Below are positions 14,622 to 21,658 of a stretch of DNA of 21,773 nt, in pieces. This stretch comes from JAPLZH01 sp964450345 (GTDB lineage Bacteria > Patescibacteriota > Minisyncoccia > Phycocordibacterales > PALSA-1337): contig CAYVEL010000011.1 of NCBI GenBank assembly GCA_964450345.1, positions 1 through 21,773 of the forward strand, in the 5' to 3' direction. A program made the position numbers and the translations under genes. Under the pieces are notes generated by a model. It saw only the letters and a program-made list of their open reading frames with translations. It ran no database searches and was not told the DNA's origin. Position 1 is the stretch's first letter; each line of letters starts with the position of its first letter.

Positions 14622-15167
14622 ATGTCTAAACAGCAAGCACACAGCGAAAGAAGCTGGTATGCAATCCATACTTATGCGGGGTATGAGAATGCAGTAGCTA
14701 GAAACTTGAAACAAAGAATCGAGTCTCTAGGTATCGAAAGTCAGATCTTTAACGTTATAGTACCTACAGAAAAGAAGATTAAGATTAAGGGTAATAAGCG
14801 TGTAGAGGAGGAAGAGAAGATTTACCCAGGTTATATTCTAGTAGACATGATTGTTACTGATGAGTCTTGGTATATCGTAAGAAATACTCCTCGTGTGACT
14901 GGTTTCGTGGGTTCAGGAGTATATCCAGTACCACTAAGTAAGAAAGAGGTAGATGAACTATTCGGAAGAATGAATCGCGATAAGGCAGTTCACAAGATTG
15001 ATTTAATGAAAGACGATCAGGTTAAGATTTCAGAAGGTCCTTTCAGAGATCTAGAAGGTAGAGTAGCAGAAGTAGATGAAGACAGAGGTAAGGTTAAAGT
15101 CATGGTTCCAATGTTCGGACGTGAGACACCTGTTGAAATCGATTTCTTGCAAGTTAAGAAAATTTAA
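14622..15167 (+). CDS. nusG: Transcription termination/antitermination factor NusG
   Basis: NusG binds RNA polymerase, suppresses pausing and couples it to Rho or to the ribosome. The 181-residue protein has the NGN domain (about 10-110: WYAIHTYAGYENAVARNL, then KIYPGYILVDM and RNTPRVTGFVG) and a C-terminal KOW domain (about 125-181: DQVKISEGPFRDLEGRVAEV, MVPMFGRETPVEIDFLQVKKI). It ends the usual way for the family. rplK follows after a 76-nt spacer that contains a GATAAT (15205-15210), possibly a second promoter, but without a good -35. Confidence 0.97.
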   Translation: MSKQQAHSERSWYAIHTYAGYENAVARNLKQRIESLGIESQIFNVIVPTEKKIKIKGNKRVEEEEKIYPGYILVDMIVTDESWYIVRNTPRVTGFVGSGVYPVPLSKKEVDELFGRMNRDKAVHKIDLMKDDQVKISEGPFRDLEGRVAEVDEDRGKVKVMVPMFGRETPVEIDFLQVKKI

Positions 15168-15243
15168 TGTAAATTAACGAAACCTCATGCTTCTAGAGGA
15201 ATCGGATAATGTTCGAAAATTCAGATTCAAATAAACAAAATTT

Positions 15244-15666
15244 ATGGCAAAAAAAATAACAAAAAAACTAAAGTTAGTCATTCCAGCAGGAAAGGCTAAT
15301 CCAGCACCTCCAGTAGGTCCAGCTCTAGGTCAGGCAGGTATTCCTATCGGTGATTTCGTAAAGAAATTCAACGATGCTACCGCAAAGATGATCGGAGATA
15401 TTATTCCAGTAGAGATTTCAGTTTACGAAGACAGATCATTCGATTTCATTCTTAAGACTCCACCAGCATCAAGCCTTGTTCTAAAGGTTATGAAGCAGGA
15501 AAAGGGTAGTGGTGAACCAAATAAGAAAAAGATTGGTTCTATCACAAGAGCTCAGTTGAAGGAAATTGCTGAAAAGAAGATGGTTGATCTAAACGCAAAC
15601 GATATAGACGCAGCTATGAATATTATTGCAGGTACATGCCGTTCAATGGGTGTAGATGTAAAATAA
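15244..15666 (+). CDS. rplK: 50S ribosomal protein L11
   Basis: L11 binds the GTPase-associated region of 23S rRNA and supports factor binding. At 140 residues it is full length: N-terminal domain KLVIPAGKANPAPPVGPALG (split as KLVIPAGKAN and PAPPVGPALG), the YEDRSFDFILKTPPAS block, and the RNA-binding C-terminal domain with IGSITRAQLKEIAEKKM, DLNANDIDAAMNIIAGTCRSMG and final VDVK. A strong terminator lies 18 nt downstream, so rplA (L1), which normally follows, is not here; a small membrane protein gene takes its place. Confidence 0.97.
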   Translation: MAKKITKKLKLVIPAGKANPAPPVGPALGQAGIPIGDFVKKFNDATAKMIGDIIPVEISVYEDRSFDFILKTPPASSLVLKVMKQEKGSGEPNKKKIGSITRAQLKEIAEKKMVDLNANDIDAAMNIIAGTCRSMGVDVK

Positions 15667-15684
15667 TCTAAATAAAAGCTAAAT

Positions 15685-15722
15685 AAAAAGCGCCCTTCGG
15701 AGATTTCCGAAGGGCGCTTTTT
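15685..15722. terminator. Strong hairpin terminator after rplK
   Basis: A perfect 17-bp stem (AAAAAGCGCCCTTCGGA and its complement) with loop GATT. The U tract forms the base of the stem on both strands. It clearly ends the secE-nusG-rplK transcript. Confidence 0.9.
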
Positions 15723-15764
15723 ATGCTTATACACACATTAAAACCATAGTCTGTGTTTCTAGTG

Positions 15765-15770
15765 TAAAAT
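15765..15770 (+). promoter_or_regulatory. Probable -10 box for the 15781 operon
   Basis: TAAAAT 10 nt before ATG 15781, overlapping a TATTAT at 15770-15775. No convincing -35. It fits the short-leader pattern of neighbouring genes, but the call is weak on its own. Confidence 0.35.
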
Positions 15771-15780
15771 ATTATTAATC

Positions 15781-16071
15781 ATGCCCATTAATAATAGTAA
15801 GAAAAATAAGTTTATAGAAGGAGGAAAACTTCGTAAAGCTATTTACGCAGTCTTCGTCGTATGTCTTGTGATTTGGATAGTTGCTTTTATACAGGTTAAT
15901 TTAATTAAAGAACAAATAACCGATAAAGATATTCCTAAAAATCAGTTAACCGCTGAACAAAGACAACAGGCTATAGCAGAATTAAGACAGGTCACTCTAA
16001 AGTCTCCCGCATTAACAGACGCTCAAAGAAAAAAAGCTATAGAAGAGCTTAAAAAAGCAATATCAAGATAA
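15781..16071 (+). CDS. Small membrane protein with a charged C-terminal helix
   Basis: I do not recognise this 96-residue protein. It has a basic N-terminus (NNSKKNKFIEGGKLRK), one membrane helix (about 20-40, IYAVFVVCLVIWIVAFIQV), then a polar tail with two similar helix-like units, LTAEQRQQAIAELRQVT and LTDAQRKKAIEELKKAIS, that look like an internal duplication. Topology by the positive-inside rule is N-in, tail-out. It starts an operon with the two secreted paralogues (4 nt before the first), so it may belong with them at the cell surface. Confidence 0.8.
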   Translation: MPINNSKKNKFIEGGKLRKAIYAVFVVCLVIWIVAFIQVNLIKEQITDKDIPKNQLTAEQRQQAIAELRQVTLKSPALTDAQRKKAIEELKKAISR

Positions 16072-16075
16072 TAAA

Positions 16076-17176
16076 ATGAAATCAAAAATTTTTGTAAATT
16101 TAAGAGCTATAATATTGGGTTTAGTAATCTCTCTTGGAATTGGATATGTAGTAGCTTGGACTGGTCCTACTGATGTTCCACCAAATGGAAATGTTGCTGT
16201 TCCAATAAACGTTGGAGGTCGCGATGGTGTTGATACTGCTAAGTGGTATACACAGACCAAAACAGGTATTTTAAATCTTGCACATCTAATTACTCCAGAT
16301 CTTACTGTTACTAATCCAGATGTAGTTAGTCCTGTAACACCAGGACAAGTTTTGACAGCTCTTGATTCTACTGGAAGAGTAGGATGGGCTAGTGGTGGAA
16401 GCTCTTGTACAGTAAATTCGACAAGTCAGTTAGGTTCATTATCTGGAACTTCTGGAAACAATGCTTATGTAATTAAATTAATTACTATTCTACAGCCAGG
16501 AACTTACACATTTACTGGTACAGGTCACAGTTATGATGCTGGTGGAGGAGGTGTTGATGCTGTTTTCCTTTCGTCTAGTTACTATTCAGATGGTGTTAAG
16601 ACTTCTACTGAAGCAAATGCTATTACAGAAGTTAATTCATACAGAGGAACATCAAATAGTAGCGTAACTACACCTAATATTACTTACGGTTCAGGAGATC
16701 CTATTATTTACGCGATTAAGAGAAGTGGTGCTAATGATACTGCTTGGACAATACCAGCAAATACTACAGTTACAGTAACTTCTCAAAAATATGTTTATTT
16801 AGTTTTATCTCAGGCTTCTGAAACAGGTTATGTAAATATTACAGGTTCTGCTAGTAGTTGTTCTGGTGCCTCATCTTCAGCTGGTTCAGTCGGTGGAGGA
16901 TGTTATACCACAAGTTCAGTAATGGGTGCAGATTATGTCGTTGCTGGTGCTGTTTATGCTGCTTGGGGAAATGCATCAACTACTCATACTACTTTTGCTA
17001 CCGCGGCAAATACAGATAACGATTCAACAGCTTGTATATGTCCAGCAGGTTATTCTTCTAGAATAACAGGTCAAAATATTGGTGCGGGTGAAACTGGTGG
17101 AAATGGTAAATATGTAACTGGTAGCGGTAGCTACAGACCATCATTTGATATGGTGTTCATGTGTGTGAAAGATTAA
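16076..17176 (+). CDS. Secreted or surface protein with the AWTGP/PINVGG N-terminal module
   Basis: 366 residues. A signal peptide (about 1-27: basic MKSK, then LRAIILGLVISLGIGYVVA) is followed by AWTGPTDVPPNGNVAVPINVGG, a segment shared with the next gene (written here as AWTGPTDVPPNGNV and AVPINVGG). After this come a linker region, a Gly/Ser/Thr-rich beta body with few charged residues (about 110-265), and a cysteine-containing C-terminal part (CYTTSS, ACICPAGYSSR, FMCVKD). Low-charge Ser/Thr/Gly content suggests an extracellular adhesin- or pilin-like protein. The module is, from my memory of such genomes, widespread in Parcubacteria surface proteins. No catalytic motif is seen. Confidence 0.75.
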   Translation: MKSKIFVNLRAIILGLVISLGIGYVVAWTGPTDVPPNGNVAVPINVGGRDGVDTAKWYTQTKTGILNLAHLITPDLTVTNPDVVSPVTPGQVLTALDSTGRVGWASGGSSCTVNSTSQLGSLSGTSGNNAYVIKLITILQPGTYTFTGTGHSYDAGGGGVDAVFLSSSYYSDGVKTSTEANAITEVNSYRGTSNSSVTTPNITYGSGDPIIYAIKRSGANDTAWTIPANTTVTVTSQKYVYLVLSQASETGYVNITGSASSCSGASSSAGSVGGGCYTTSSVMGADYVVAGAVYAAWGNASTTHTTFATAANTDNDSTACICPAGYSSRITGQNIGAGETGGNGKYVTGSGSYRPSFDMVFMCVKD

Positions 17177-17185
17177 TATAAAATT

Positions 17186-18130
17186 ATGAATTTATTTAAA
17201 AATGTTAAGTTGGTATTTTTTGGTTTAATTGTCGCGCTTGGAATTGGATATGTCTCTGCTTGGACCGGACCAGAAAGTATTGCACCAGAAGGAAATGTTT
17301 CGGCTCCTATAAACGTTGGCGGAAGTAATGCTGAGCCATTATCTTGGCAGACAAAGACTGGTCCATTGATATTAAATACATTATTGGTAGGTGATCTTAC
17401 AGTTTCTACTACAACAGGTGGAACTTTTTCAGCGGGTGCATCTTTAGTTGATGTTGATGGAAAAGGTCATATAGGATGGGGAATACCGGGCGCTGTTACA
17501 GAAGTGCAGAATGTTGTTTACTCTTGGATGAGCGGTACGGTTACTTCTACTGCTGCTGGTGGATATATTGATTCTGTAACTACTCCTTTTAATACGACAG
17601 ACAATCTATGTATAGTAAGTTCTTTTTATAACGGTGGTTGTGATGGTGGAGCAAAGTTTCTTTTAGAAGATTCTGGTGGATATTGGAAGGTGAGTGTTCA
17701 GAATTTTGGTGACTGTGATAATAAGCCTTCTGTACAGTACATGTGTACTGGTAAAGATGTTGTTGTTCCTATGGTTACTGTTTCTGTCCATACTGATGAA
17801 CAGGTTTTAATTCACTTACAGGGTAGTACAAATTCTCTAACAAATACAACAAGAGGTGGTGCTTCATTATCATCTATCTCATATAAGAATGCTTCTGTAG
17901 GAATGCCTTCTGATGGTAGAGCTTTGAGAATTACTAGTTTGGTAAGTAATAATGGTAGTGCTACAGCACTAAGCGCTTGTCCTACTGGATGGACACCTGG
18001 TTCTACTGCGCTCTCAGATAAGATGTGTATCTATCAGCAACCAACTTCAGCAAATGGCTATGAAACAATAGTAGCTATATGGGATGGAGCAGCTTCGTCT
18101 CATACTTGGACTTTTACACTAGGATATTAA
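17186..18130 (+). CDS. Secreted or surface protein, paralogue of the preceding gene
   Basis: 314 residues. The first 45 residues parallel the previous protein: signal helix (VKLVFFGLIVALGIGYVSA) then AWTGPESIAPEGNVSAPINVGG (as AWTGPESIAPEGNV and SAPINVGG), followed by the same TKTG...L.VGDLTV pattern. The rest differs: a beta-rich body with cysteines in pairs (LCIVSSFYNGGCDGG, FGDCDNKPSVQYMC) and a C-terminal CPTGWTPGS...MCIYQQ segment, WTFTLGY being the end. The cysteine spacing suggests disulfides formed outside the cell. It starts 9 nt after its paralogue; a perfect palindromic terminator follows. Function unknown; surface display is inferred. Confidence 0.75.
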   Translation: MNLFKNVKLVFFGLIVALGIGYVSAWTGPESIAPEGNVSAPINVGGSNAEPLSWQTKTGPLILNTLLVGDLTVSTTTGGTFSAGASLVDVDGKGHIGWGIPGAVTEVQNVVYSWMSGTVTSTAAGGYIDSVTTPFNTTDNLCIVSSFYNGGCDGGAKFLLEDSGGYWKVSVQNFGDCDNKPSVQYMCTGKDVVVPMVTVSVHTDEQVLIHLQGSTNSLTNTTRGGASLSSISYKNASVGMPSDGRALRITSLVSNNGSATALSACPTGWTPGSTALSDKMCIYQQPTSANGYETIVAIWDGAASSHTWTFTLGY

Positions 18131-18136
18131 GATTTT

Positions 18137-18180
18137 AAAAAATAAAAACACCCAGAAATTTCTGGGTGTTTTTATTTTTT
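18137..18180. terminator. Perfect bidirectional terminator
   Basis: A 44-bp perfect palindrome with 22-nt arms meeting at 18158/18159 and core ACACCCAGAAA/TTTCTGGGTGT, flanked by A and T runs on both sides. It serves the surface-protein operon on the plus strand and the convergent DHFR-like gene on the minus strand. Confidence 0.92.
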
Positions 18181-18185
18181 TTAGA

Positions 18186-18686
18186 TTATTTAACTATCGT
18201 ATATTGAAGCATAACCACATCCTCGTTTAGACGGATTACATCTTTTAATTTTAAATCTTTTTCCACTGACTTATTTAGAATTCTTAGGCCTGCACCGAAG
18301 ATTTTTGGCTCTATAGTTAAGTATATTTCATCTACTAATCCAGCTTCTAGAAACATGGTGTATATAGTGGTTCCTCCACAAATAGCTACTTCACTGAAAC
18401 CGCGATTCTCAAGGTCTTTTAAAAGCTCTACAGGAGTTTTTTGAGTTAGTTCGACTCCTTCTATAGGTTTTGTATCTGCTGGCGCATAAACGACGTTTAG
18501 ACGTTTTGGTAGGGGTTTACCGATGGTATTGTAAGTGTTTAATCCCATCACTATTACACCTGCTTTTTTAGTTAATTCAACGAAAATCTTCTTATCCGCA
18601 CCACTAGTCCAGTTAGTAGAAGGCTCTTTAGGATCTTTCGCTATTAAGCCGTCGGCTGTTTGTGCTGCGATGATAAATGTTTTCAT
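18186..18686 (-). CDS. Dihydrofolate reductase-like protein (DHFR/RibD-C fold)
   Basis: 166 residues with the DHFR fold. The start is FIIAAQTADGLIA, the second part VIVMGLNTYNTIGKPLPKRLNVVYA matches the NADPH-binding vimGrkTy...g.pLp.R region, and the third part is VAICGGTTIYTMFLEAGLVDEIYLT, the usual GG..iY block. The region NWTSGADKKIFVELTKKAG fits either DHFR or the RibD reductase C-terminal domain. With thyA and folD in the window and no riboflavin genes, reduction of dihydrofolate produced by ThyA is the better guess. It is convergent with the surface-protein operon. Candidate -10 TATAAT on the minus strand is at 18721-18726, giving a leader of about 28 nt. Confidence 0.8.
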   Translation of the reverse strand: MKTFIIAAQTADGLIAKDPKEPSTNWTSGADKKIFVELTKKAGVIVMGLNTYNTIGKPLPKRLNVVYAPADTKPIEGVELTQKTPVELLKDLENRGFSEVAICGGTTIYTMFLEAGLVDEIYLTIEPKIFGAGLRILNKSVEKDLKLKDVIRLNEDVVMLQYTIVK

Positions 18687-18699
18687 GTGTTTTTAAATG

Positions 18700-18740
18700 T
18701 TGATTTTAATCAATAAGATAATTATACTTCATAATATAAT
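18700..18740 (+). promoter_or_regulatory. Divergent promoter region between the DHFR-like and nucleotidyltransferase genes
   Basis: Two plus-strand options: TTGATT (18700-18705), 17 nt, TATACT (18723-18728); or TATAAT at 18735-18740, 9 nt before ATG 18750. TTGATT-TT-AATCAA (18700-18713) is a perfect 6-bp inverted repeat and could be an operator. On the minus strand TATAAT (18721-18726) could serve the DHFR-like gene. Confidence 0.45.
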
Positions 18741-18749
18741 ATAAAAAAT

Positions 18750-19343
18750 ATGTCTGTAATTGTTAAAGAATTGTTAGGGGGTGGATCAAAATTAGAACAT
18801 CGCCTTATAGAAGATTATTCAGAACTAAAAAAAGTTGTAGAGAATCTTAGAAAGATGGGCTATAAGGTTGTTTTAACACAAGGTGTTTATGATCTTATTC
18901 ACGAAGGACACGCTGCTTATTTAGAAGCAGCTAAAGAGCTTGGGGATATATTAATTGTAGGAGTCGATTCAGATGCTTTAACTAGAAAAAGAAAAGGTCC
19001 AGATAGACCAATAGTTCCACAACTAGAAAGATTGAAAATGTTAGTACATCTTAGACATGTTGATATTGTTACTCTAAAAAATGAAGGAGATGATATTGGT
19101 GATTTAATACGTGTTGTTAAACCTGATATTTTTGTTGTATCTAAATCTACTAAAGATTTTACTGATGAAATGGTTAAGGAATACAAAGATTACTGTGGGA
19201 AAATTGTATCATTACCACCTCAGGCACCAACAACAACTAGTGCAAGAATAAGAAATTTGGCTATTGAAGGTACAGAAAAGTTGGTTTTGGAAATTAAAAA
19301 ACTTACAGATAGTTTTGTTCAAAATCTTAGAAATAAAAATTAA
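18750..19343 (+). CDS. Nucleotidyltransferase of the RfaE/cytidylyltransferase-like family
   Basis: 197 residues. The nucleotide-binding motif is GVYDLIHEGHAAYLEAAK with H51-x-x-H54 (HxGH), GDILIVGVDSD follows, and the family's C-terminal TTTSARIR (161-168) corresponds to the S/T-T-T motif that binds triphosphate. An N-terminal helix of about 35 residues precedes the Rossmann fold. Such enzymes couple a nucleotide to a phosphorylated sugar or alcohol, for example ADP-heptose or CDP-glycerol; the substrate here cannot be told. The deaminase gene with a degenerate version of the same fold starts 4 nt after its stop, so the two likely act together. Confidence 0.85.
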   Translation: MSVIVKELLGGGSKLEHRLIEDYSELKKVVENLRKMGYKVVLTQGVYDLIHEGHAAYLEAAKELGDILIVGVDSDALTRKRKGPDRPIVPQLERLKMLVHLRHVDIVTLKNEGDDIGDLIRVVKPDIFVVSKSTKDFTDEMVKEYKDYCGKIVSLPPQAPTTTSARIRNLAIEGTEKLVLEIKKLTDSFVQNLRNKN

Positions 19344-19347
19344 TTAA

Positions 19348-20172
19348 ATGAAAGCTAATAAAGCTTTAGTTTTGTTTGTTCCTGTCTTACATAAAGGTTA
19401 TTTAGATTTGTTTATTAAATATAAAGATGCAGATCTTTTTTTGTTGGGTAGTAATATTTTAAATAATTACACATCTATAACTAGAGATTTAAGAGTCATT
19501 GATCCACAAAAAGTAGGAGAGATGATAAATGGTTTGAAAATATTTAAAAATATTAAAGTTTTAGAGGATATTAATGATTTAAGTTTATATAATATAATAA
19601 TTTCTCCAAGGGAAGATATAATGGAGGATTTTTTAAAAGATATAGACAAGACAAAAGTTGTTTTTGAAAATGTTTTTTTAAGATACGATAAGATAATTAC
19701 ACAGGTAGAGACTCAGGTAATTCCAGGCAGGACTATTTCAGAAGATAAAATTGATAAAGATATAATGGATGTCGCTTTCGCAGAAGCTGATAAAAGTTAT
19801 GATTTTTGGAGACAGATAGGTGCAGTTATTACTAAGAACGAAAAGATTGTTCTAAGGTCACACAATAGACACATTCCTAGTGATTTCTCGTATATGACCG
19901 TGGGTGACCCAAGAAGTAATTTTAATGCAGGTGAGAGATTAGATATCTATACCTCAATTCACGGAGAAGCGGATCTTATTGCAAAAGCTGCCAAAGCCGG
20001 CATTTCACTAGAAAATACAAATGTTTATGTAACTACTTTTCCTTGTCCTAATTGCGCTAGATTAATAGGAGAGGCTGGAATTAAAAAAGTCTTTTACTCA
20101 AAAGGATATTCTCGATTAGACGCCGAAAATGTGTTGAAACATTACGGTGTTGAGATTATCCAAGTGATATAA
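19348..20172 (+). CDS. dCMP/cytidine deaminase-type protein with an N-terminal nucleotidyltransferase-like domain
   Basis: 274 residues in two parts. The C-terminal part (about 135-274) is a zinc-dependent deaminase: SIHGEADLI with H205 and E207, and FPCPNCARLI with C233 and C236 as the other zinc ligands; the usual HAE is HGE here. The likely reaction is dCMP to dUMP, feeding ThyA. The N-terminal part (about 1-125) is unusual: VLFVPVLHKGYLDLF...DADLFLLGSN follows the same pattern as VVLTQGVYDLIHEGH...GDILIVGVDSD in the upstream gene, but with HKGY (15-18) in place of HxGH, so it looks like a nucleotidyltransferase fold that lost its catalytic second histidine. dCMP deaminases are normally 150-180 residues. 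The first domain may sense nucleotides or bind a partner. Confidence 0.83.
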   Translation: MKANKALVLFVPVLHKGYLDLFIKYKDADLFLLGSNILNNYTSITRDLRVIDPQKVGEMINGLKIFKNIKVLEDINDLSLYNIIISPREDIMEDFLKDIDKTKVVFENVFLRYDKIITQVETQVIPGRTISEDKIDKDIMDVAFAEADKSYDFWRQIGAVITKNEKIVLRSHNRHIPSDFSYMTVGDPRSNFNAGERLDIYTSIHGEADLIAKAAKAGISLENTNVYVTTFPCPNCARLIGEAGIKKVFYSKGYSRLDAENVLKHYGVEIIQVI

Positions 20173-20194
20173 AAGACTCTTAAATTAAACTGTT

Positions 20195-20641
20195 TTAGCC
20201 AATTCTGGTAAGTAAACCTTTTTCTCCGTAGTCCGAAGACTCCGGATCAGATTGGATAATGTGACAGTGTAAATGAGTGACAGACGCACCTGTAAAATGC
20301 GTATCTCCGAAACGAAACAGCAAACTACCTCCAACAATGTTTTCGTTTTTGGTTGAATTATTAATTATTTCATGAAGTTCCAACCATGCCTCTGTGCTTA
20401 TCTGAGAAATGTTTTCGATGTGTTTTTTGTGAATTAGAAGTTTATGTTTTTTAGTTGGTTTGTATGGATACATATTGTCAGTTAGTATCCAGTTTTTGTA
20501 TTCAGTAATCTCAGGTTTGTGATACTTTTTTAAGTGGTCTGGACAAAATGGACAAACTCCATCTTTGACAATATCTGAGATAACACCCGAATAAACTCCG
20601 GGCCGTGCGTTTCCAAGATTTACGTGTTTTCTCTGATCCAT
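20195..20641 (-). CDS. HIT-family protein
   Basis: 148 residues. The histidine triad is THLHCHIIQSD with H123, H125 and H127; the middle His is the nucleotidyl-transfer nucleophile in the family. An N-terminal VCPFC (29-33) forms a likely zinc site with following histidines. The rest has the HIT core (NWILTDNMYPYKPTKKHKLL). HIT proteins cleave or transfer nucleotides from Ap4A- or AMP-type substrates. Here the gene starts 1 nt after the thyA stop codon, so the two are one operon; a role in nucleotide housekeeping would fit. No clear terminator is present between it and the convergent deaminase gene, only 22 nt away. Confidence 0.87.
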   Translation of the reverse strand: MDQRKHVNLGNARPGVYSGVISDIVKDGVCPFCPDHLKKYHKPEITEYKNWILTDNMYPYKPTKKHKLLIHKKHIENISQISTEAWLELHEIINNSTKNENIVGGSLLFRFGDTHFTGASVTHLHCHIIQSDPESSDYGEKGLLTRIG

Positions 20642-20642
20642 T

Positions 20643-21530
20643 TTAAATTGGTGTTGGGATTAACATTTTAGGATGTGGAACATAGTCTGTTACAGTAAAG
20701 TGTTCCGGACGAAAATCCATCAAGTCTTTAATTTCTGGGTTTAGGGTCATTGTAGGGAAAAGACGAGGTTCTCTTGCTAAGAGCTCCTTTACTTTTTCAT
20801 ACTGACCTTCATAAATATGCGCGTCTGAGATGGTGTATACCAATTCAGCCGGCTTATAACCCAACACCTGAGCCATCATCATTAAACATGAAGCATACTG
20901 CATGATGTTAAAAACCACTCCAACAGGGACATCACCGCTTCGCTGATAGTGATGCAGAGAGATTTCCTTTGTTTCTGGAAAGATAATGAAGTGCATCCAT
21001 CCATGACAAGGGGCCACAACAGTGTCTCTCTTTCTGTTTTTGTGTTGAATAACATGATGTGGAATCCAAGGGGTAATCAAGTGAGTTCTCAGATTAGGCA
21101 TGTCTTTCATTTGCTGGAGAACTTCCAAGATTTGATTAAAAGTTGGTCCGGTCTCAGTGGGGAATTGTGTCCATCCTACACCGTATGAACCGTTTCCTAA
21201 ATCACCTTCCGGTAATCCGAAGAATTCACATTTTTCTTTAGTAACCCATTTATTCCACCAAGGACAACCCCATTTACTTAATTCTTCATGGGTTCTGGCG
21301 CCGTGGAGAAAACCAATATGTTCACCAAGAGCTCCAGCAAAGAATTTTCCAGATAGATCACGTTCTGTAATCATTGGAAAACCATTGCGCATATCGAATC
21401 GCATCTGATGTCCAAGAATCATTTTAGATTTTTCACCTTGAATTGGATTAACTTCACGACCTTCCTCCATAATTTTCTTGAGAAGATTGTGATACTGCCA
21501 ATCAACTGTTCGTTCATTTAATGGTTTCAT
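20643..21530 (-). CDS. thyA: Thymidylate synthase
   Basis: ThyA methylates dUMP to dTMP using methylene-THF and releases dihydrofolate. From ATG 21530 it has 295 residues. The catalytic Cys is C175 in APCHGWMHF. The dUMP-binding QRSGDVPVGVVFNI keeps the Asn (N208) that separates dUMP enzymes from dCMP hydroxymethylases. SDAHIYEGQ keeps the His and Tyr of the DxHxY motif, and YVPHPKML is near the end. The start ATG 21530 is supported by a TATTAT box 6 nt upstream; a TTG start at 21545 would lie within the -10 region. The N-terminal RDLSGKFFAGALGEHIGFLHGAR segment is somewhat divergent from bacterial ThyA. It precedes the HIT gene by one base. Confidence 0.93.
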   Translation of the reverse strand: MKPLNERTVDWQYHNLLKKIMEEGREVNPIQGEKSKMILGHQMRFDMRNGFPMITERDLSGKFFAGALGEHIGFLHGARTHEELSKWGCPWWNKWVTKEKCEFFGLPEGDLGNGSYGVGWTQFPTETGPTFNQILEVLQQMKDMPNLRTHLITPWIPHHVIQHKNRKRDTVVAPCHGWMHFIIFPETKEISLHHYQRSGDVPVGVVFNIMQYASCLMMMAQVLGYKPAELVYTISDAHIYEGQYEKVKELLAREPRLFPTMTLNPEIKDLMDFRPEHFTVTDYVPHPKMLIPTPI

Positions 21531-21536
21531 AAGATA

Positions 21537-21542
21537 ATAATA
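21537..21542 (-). promoter_or_regulatory. -10 box of thyA (leaderless)
   Basis: TATTAT on the minus strand with exactly 6 nt to the ATG at 21530. No convincing -35. The position implies a leaderless mRNA and supports ATG 21530. Confidence 0.5.
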
Positions 21543-21639
21543 CAATTTTGTTGTTTTTGTTTCGAGTTTTTAAATGTGCTTTATTACTACACTAAACACT
21601 TTGGGGGATAAGTCAAGAATATTTTCAAAAGACCTTTGT

Positions 21640-21648
21640 TGTTATAAT
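21640..21648 (+). promoter_or_regulatory. Extended -10 promoter of the dUTPase gene
   Basis: TGTTATAAT (TGn plus TATAAT at 21643-21648), 10 nt before ATG 21659. The leader would be about 3-4 nt. Confidence 0.55.
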
Positions 21649-21658
21649 TGAATCGATT

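Noticed and set aside
15205..15210. A GATAAT as a dedicated rplK promoter
   Set aside because: No -35 element at proper distance, and it is 33 nt before the ATG, unlike the close spacing of the other promoters; kept only as a remark in the nusG entry.
20949..21408. Two plus-strand ORFs (79 and 83 residues) opposite thyA
   Set aside because: Both are antisense to conserved thymidylate synthase sequence and carry no signature.
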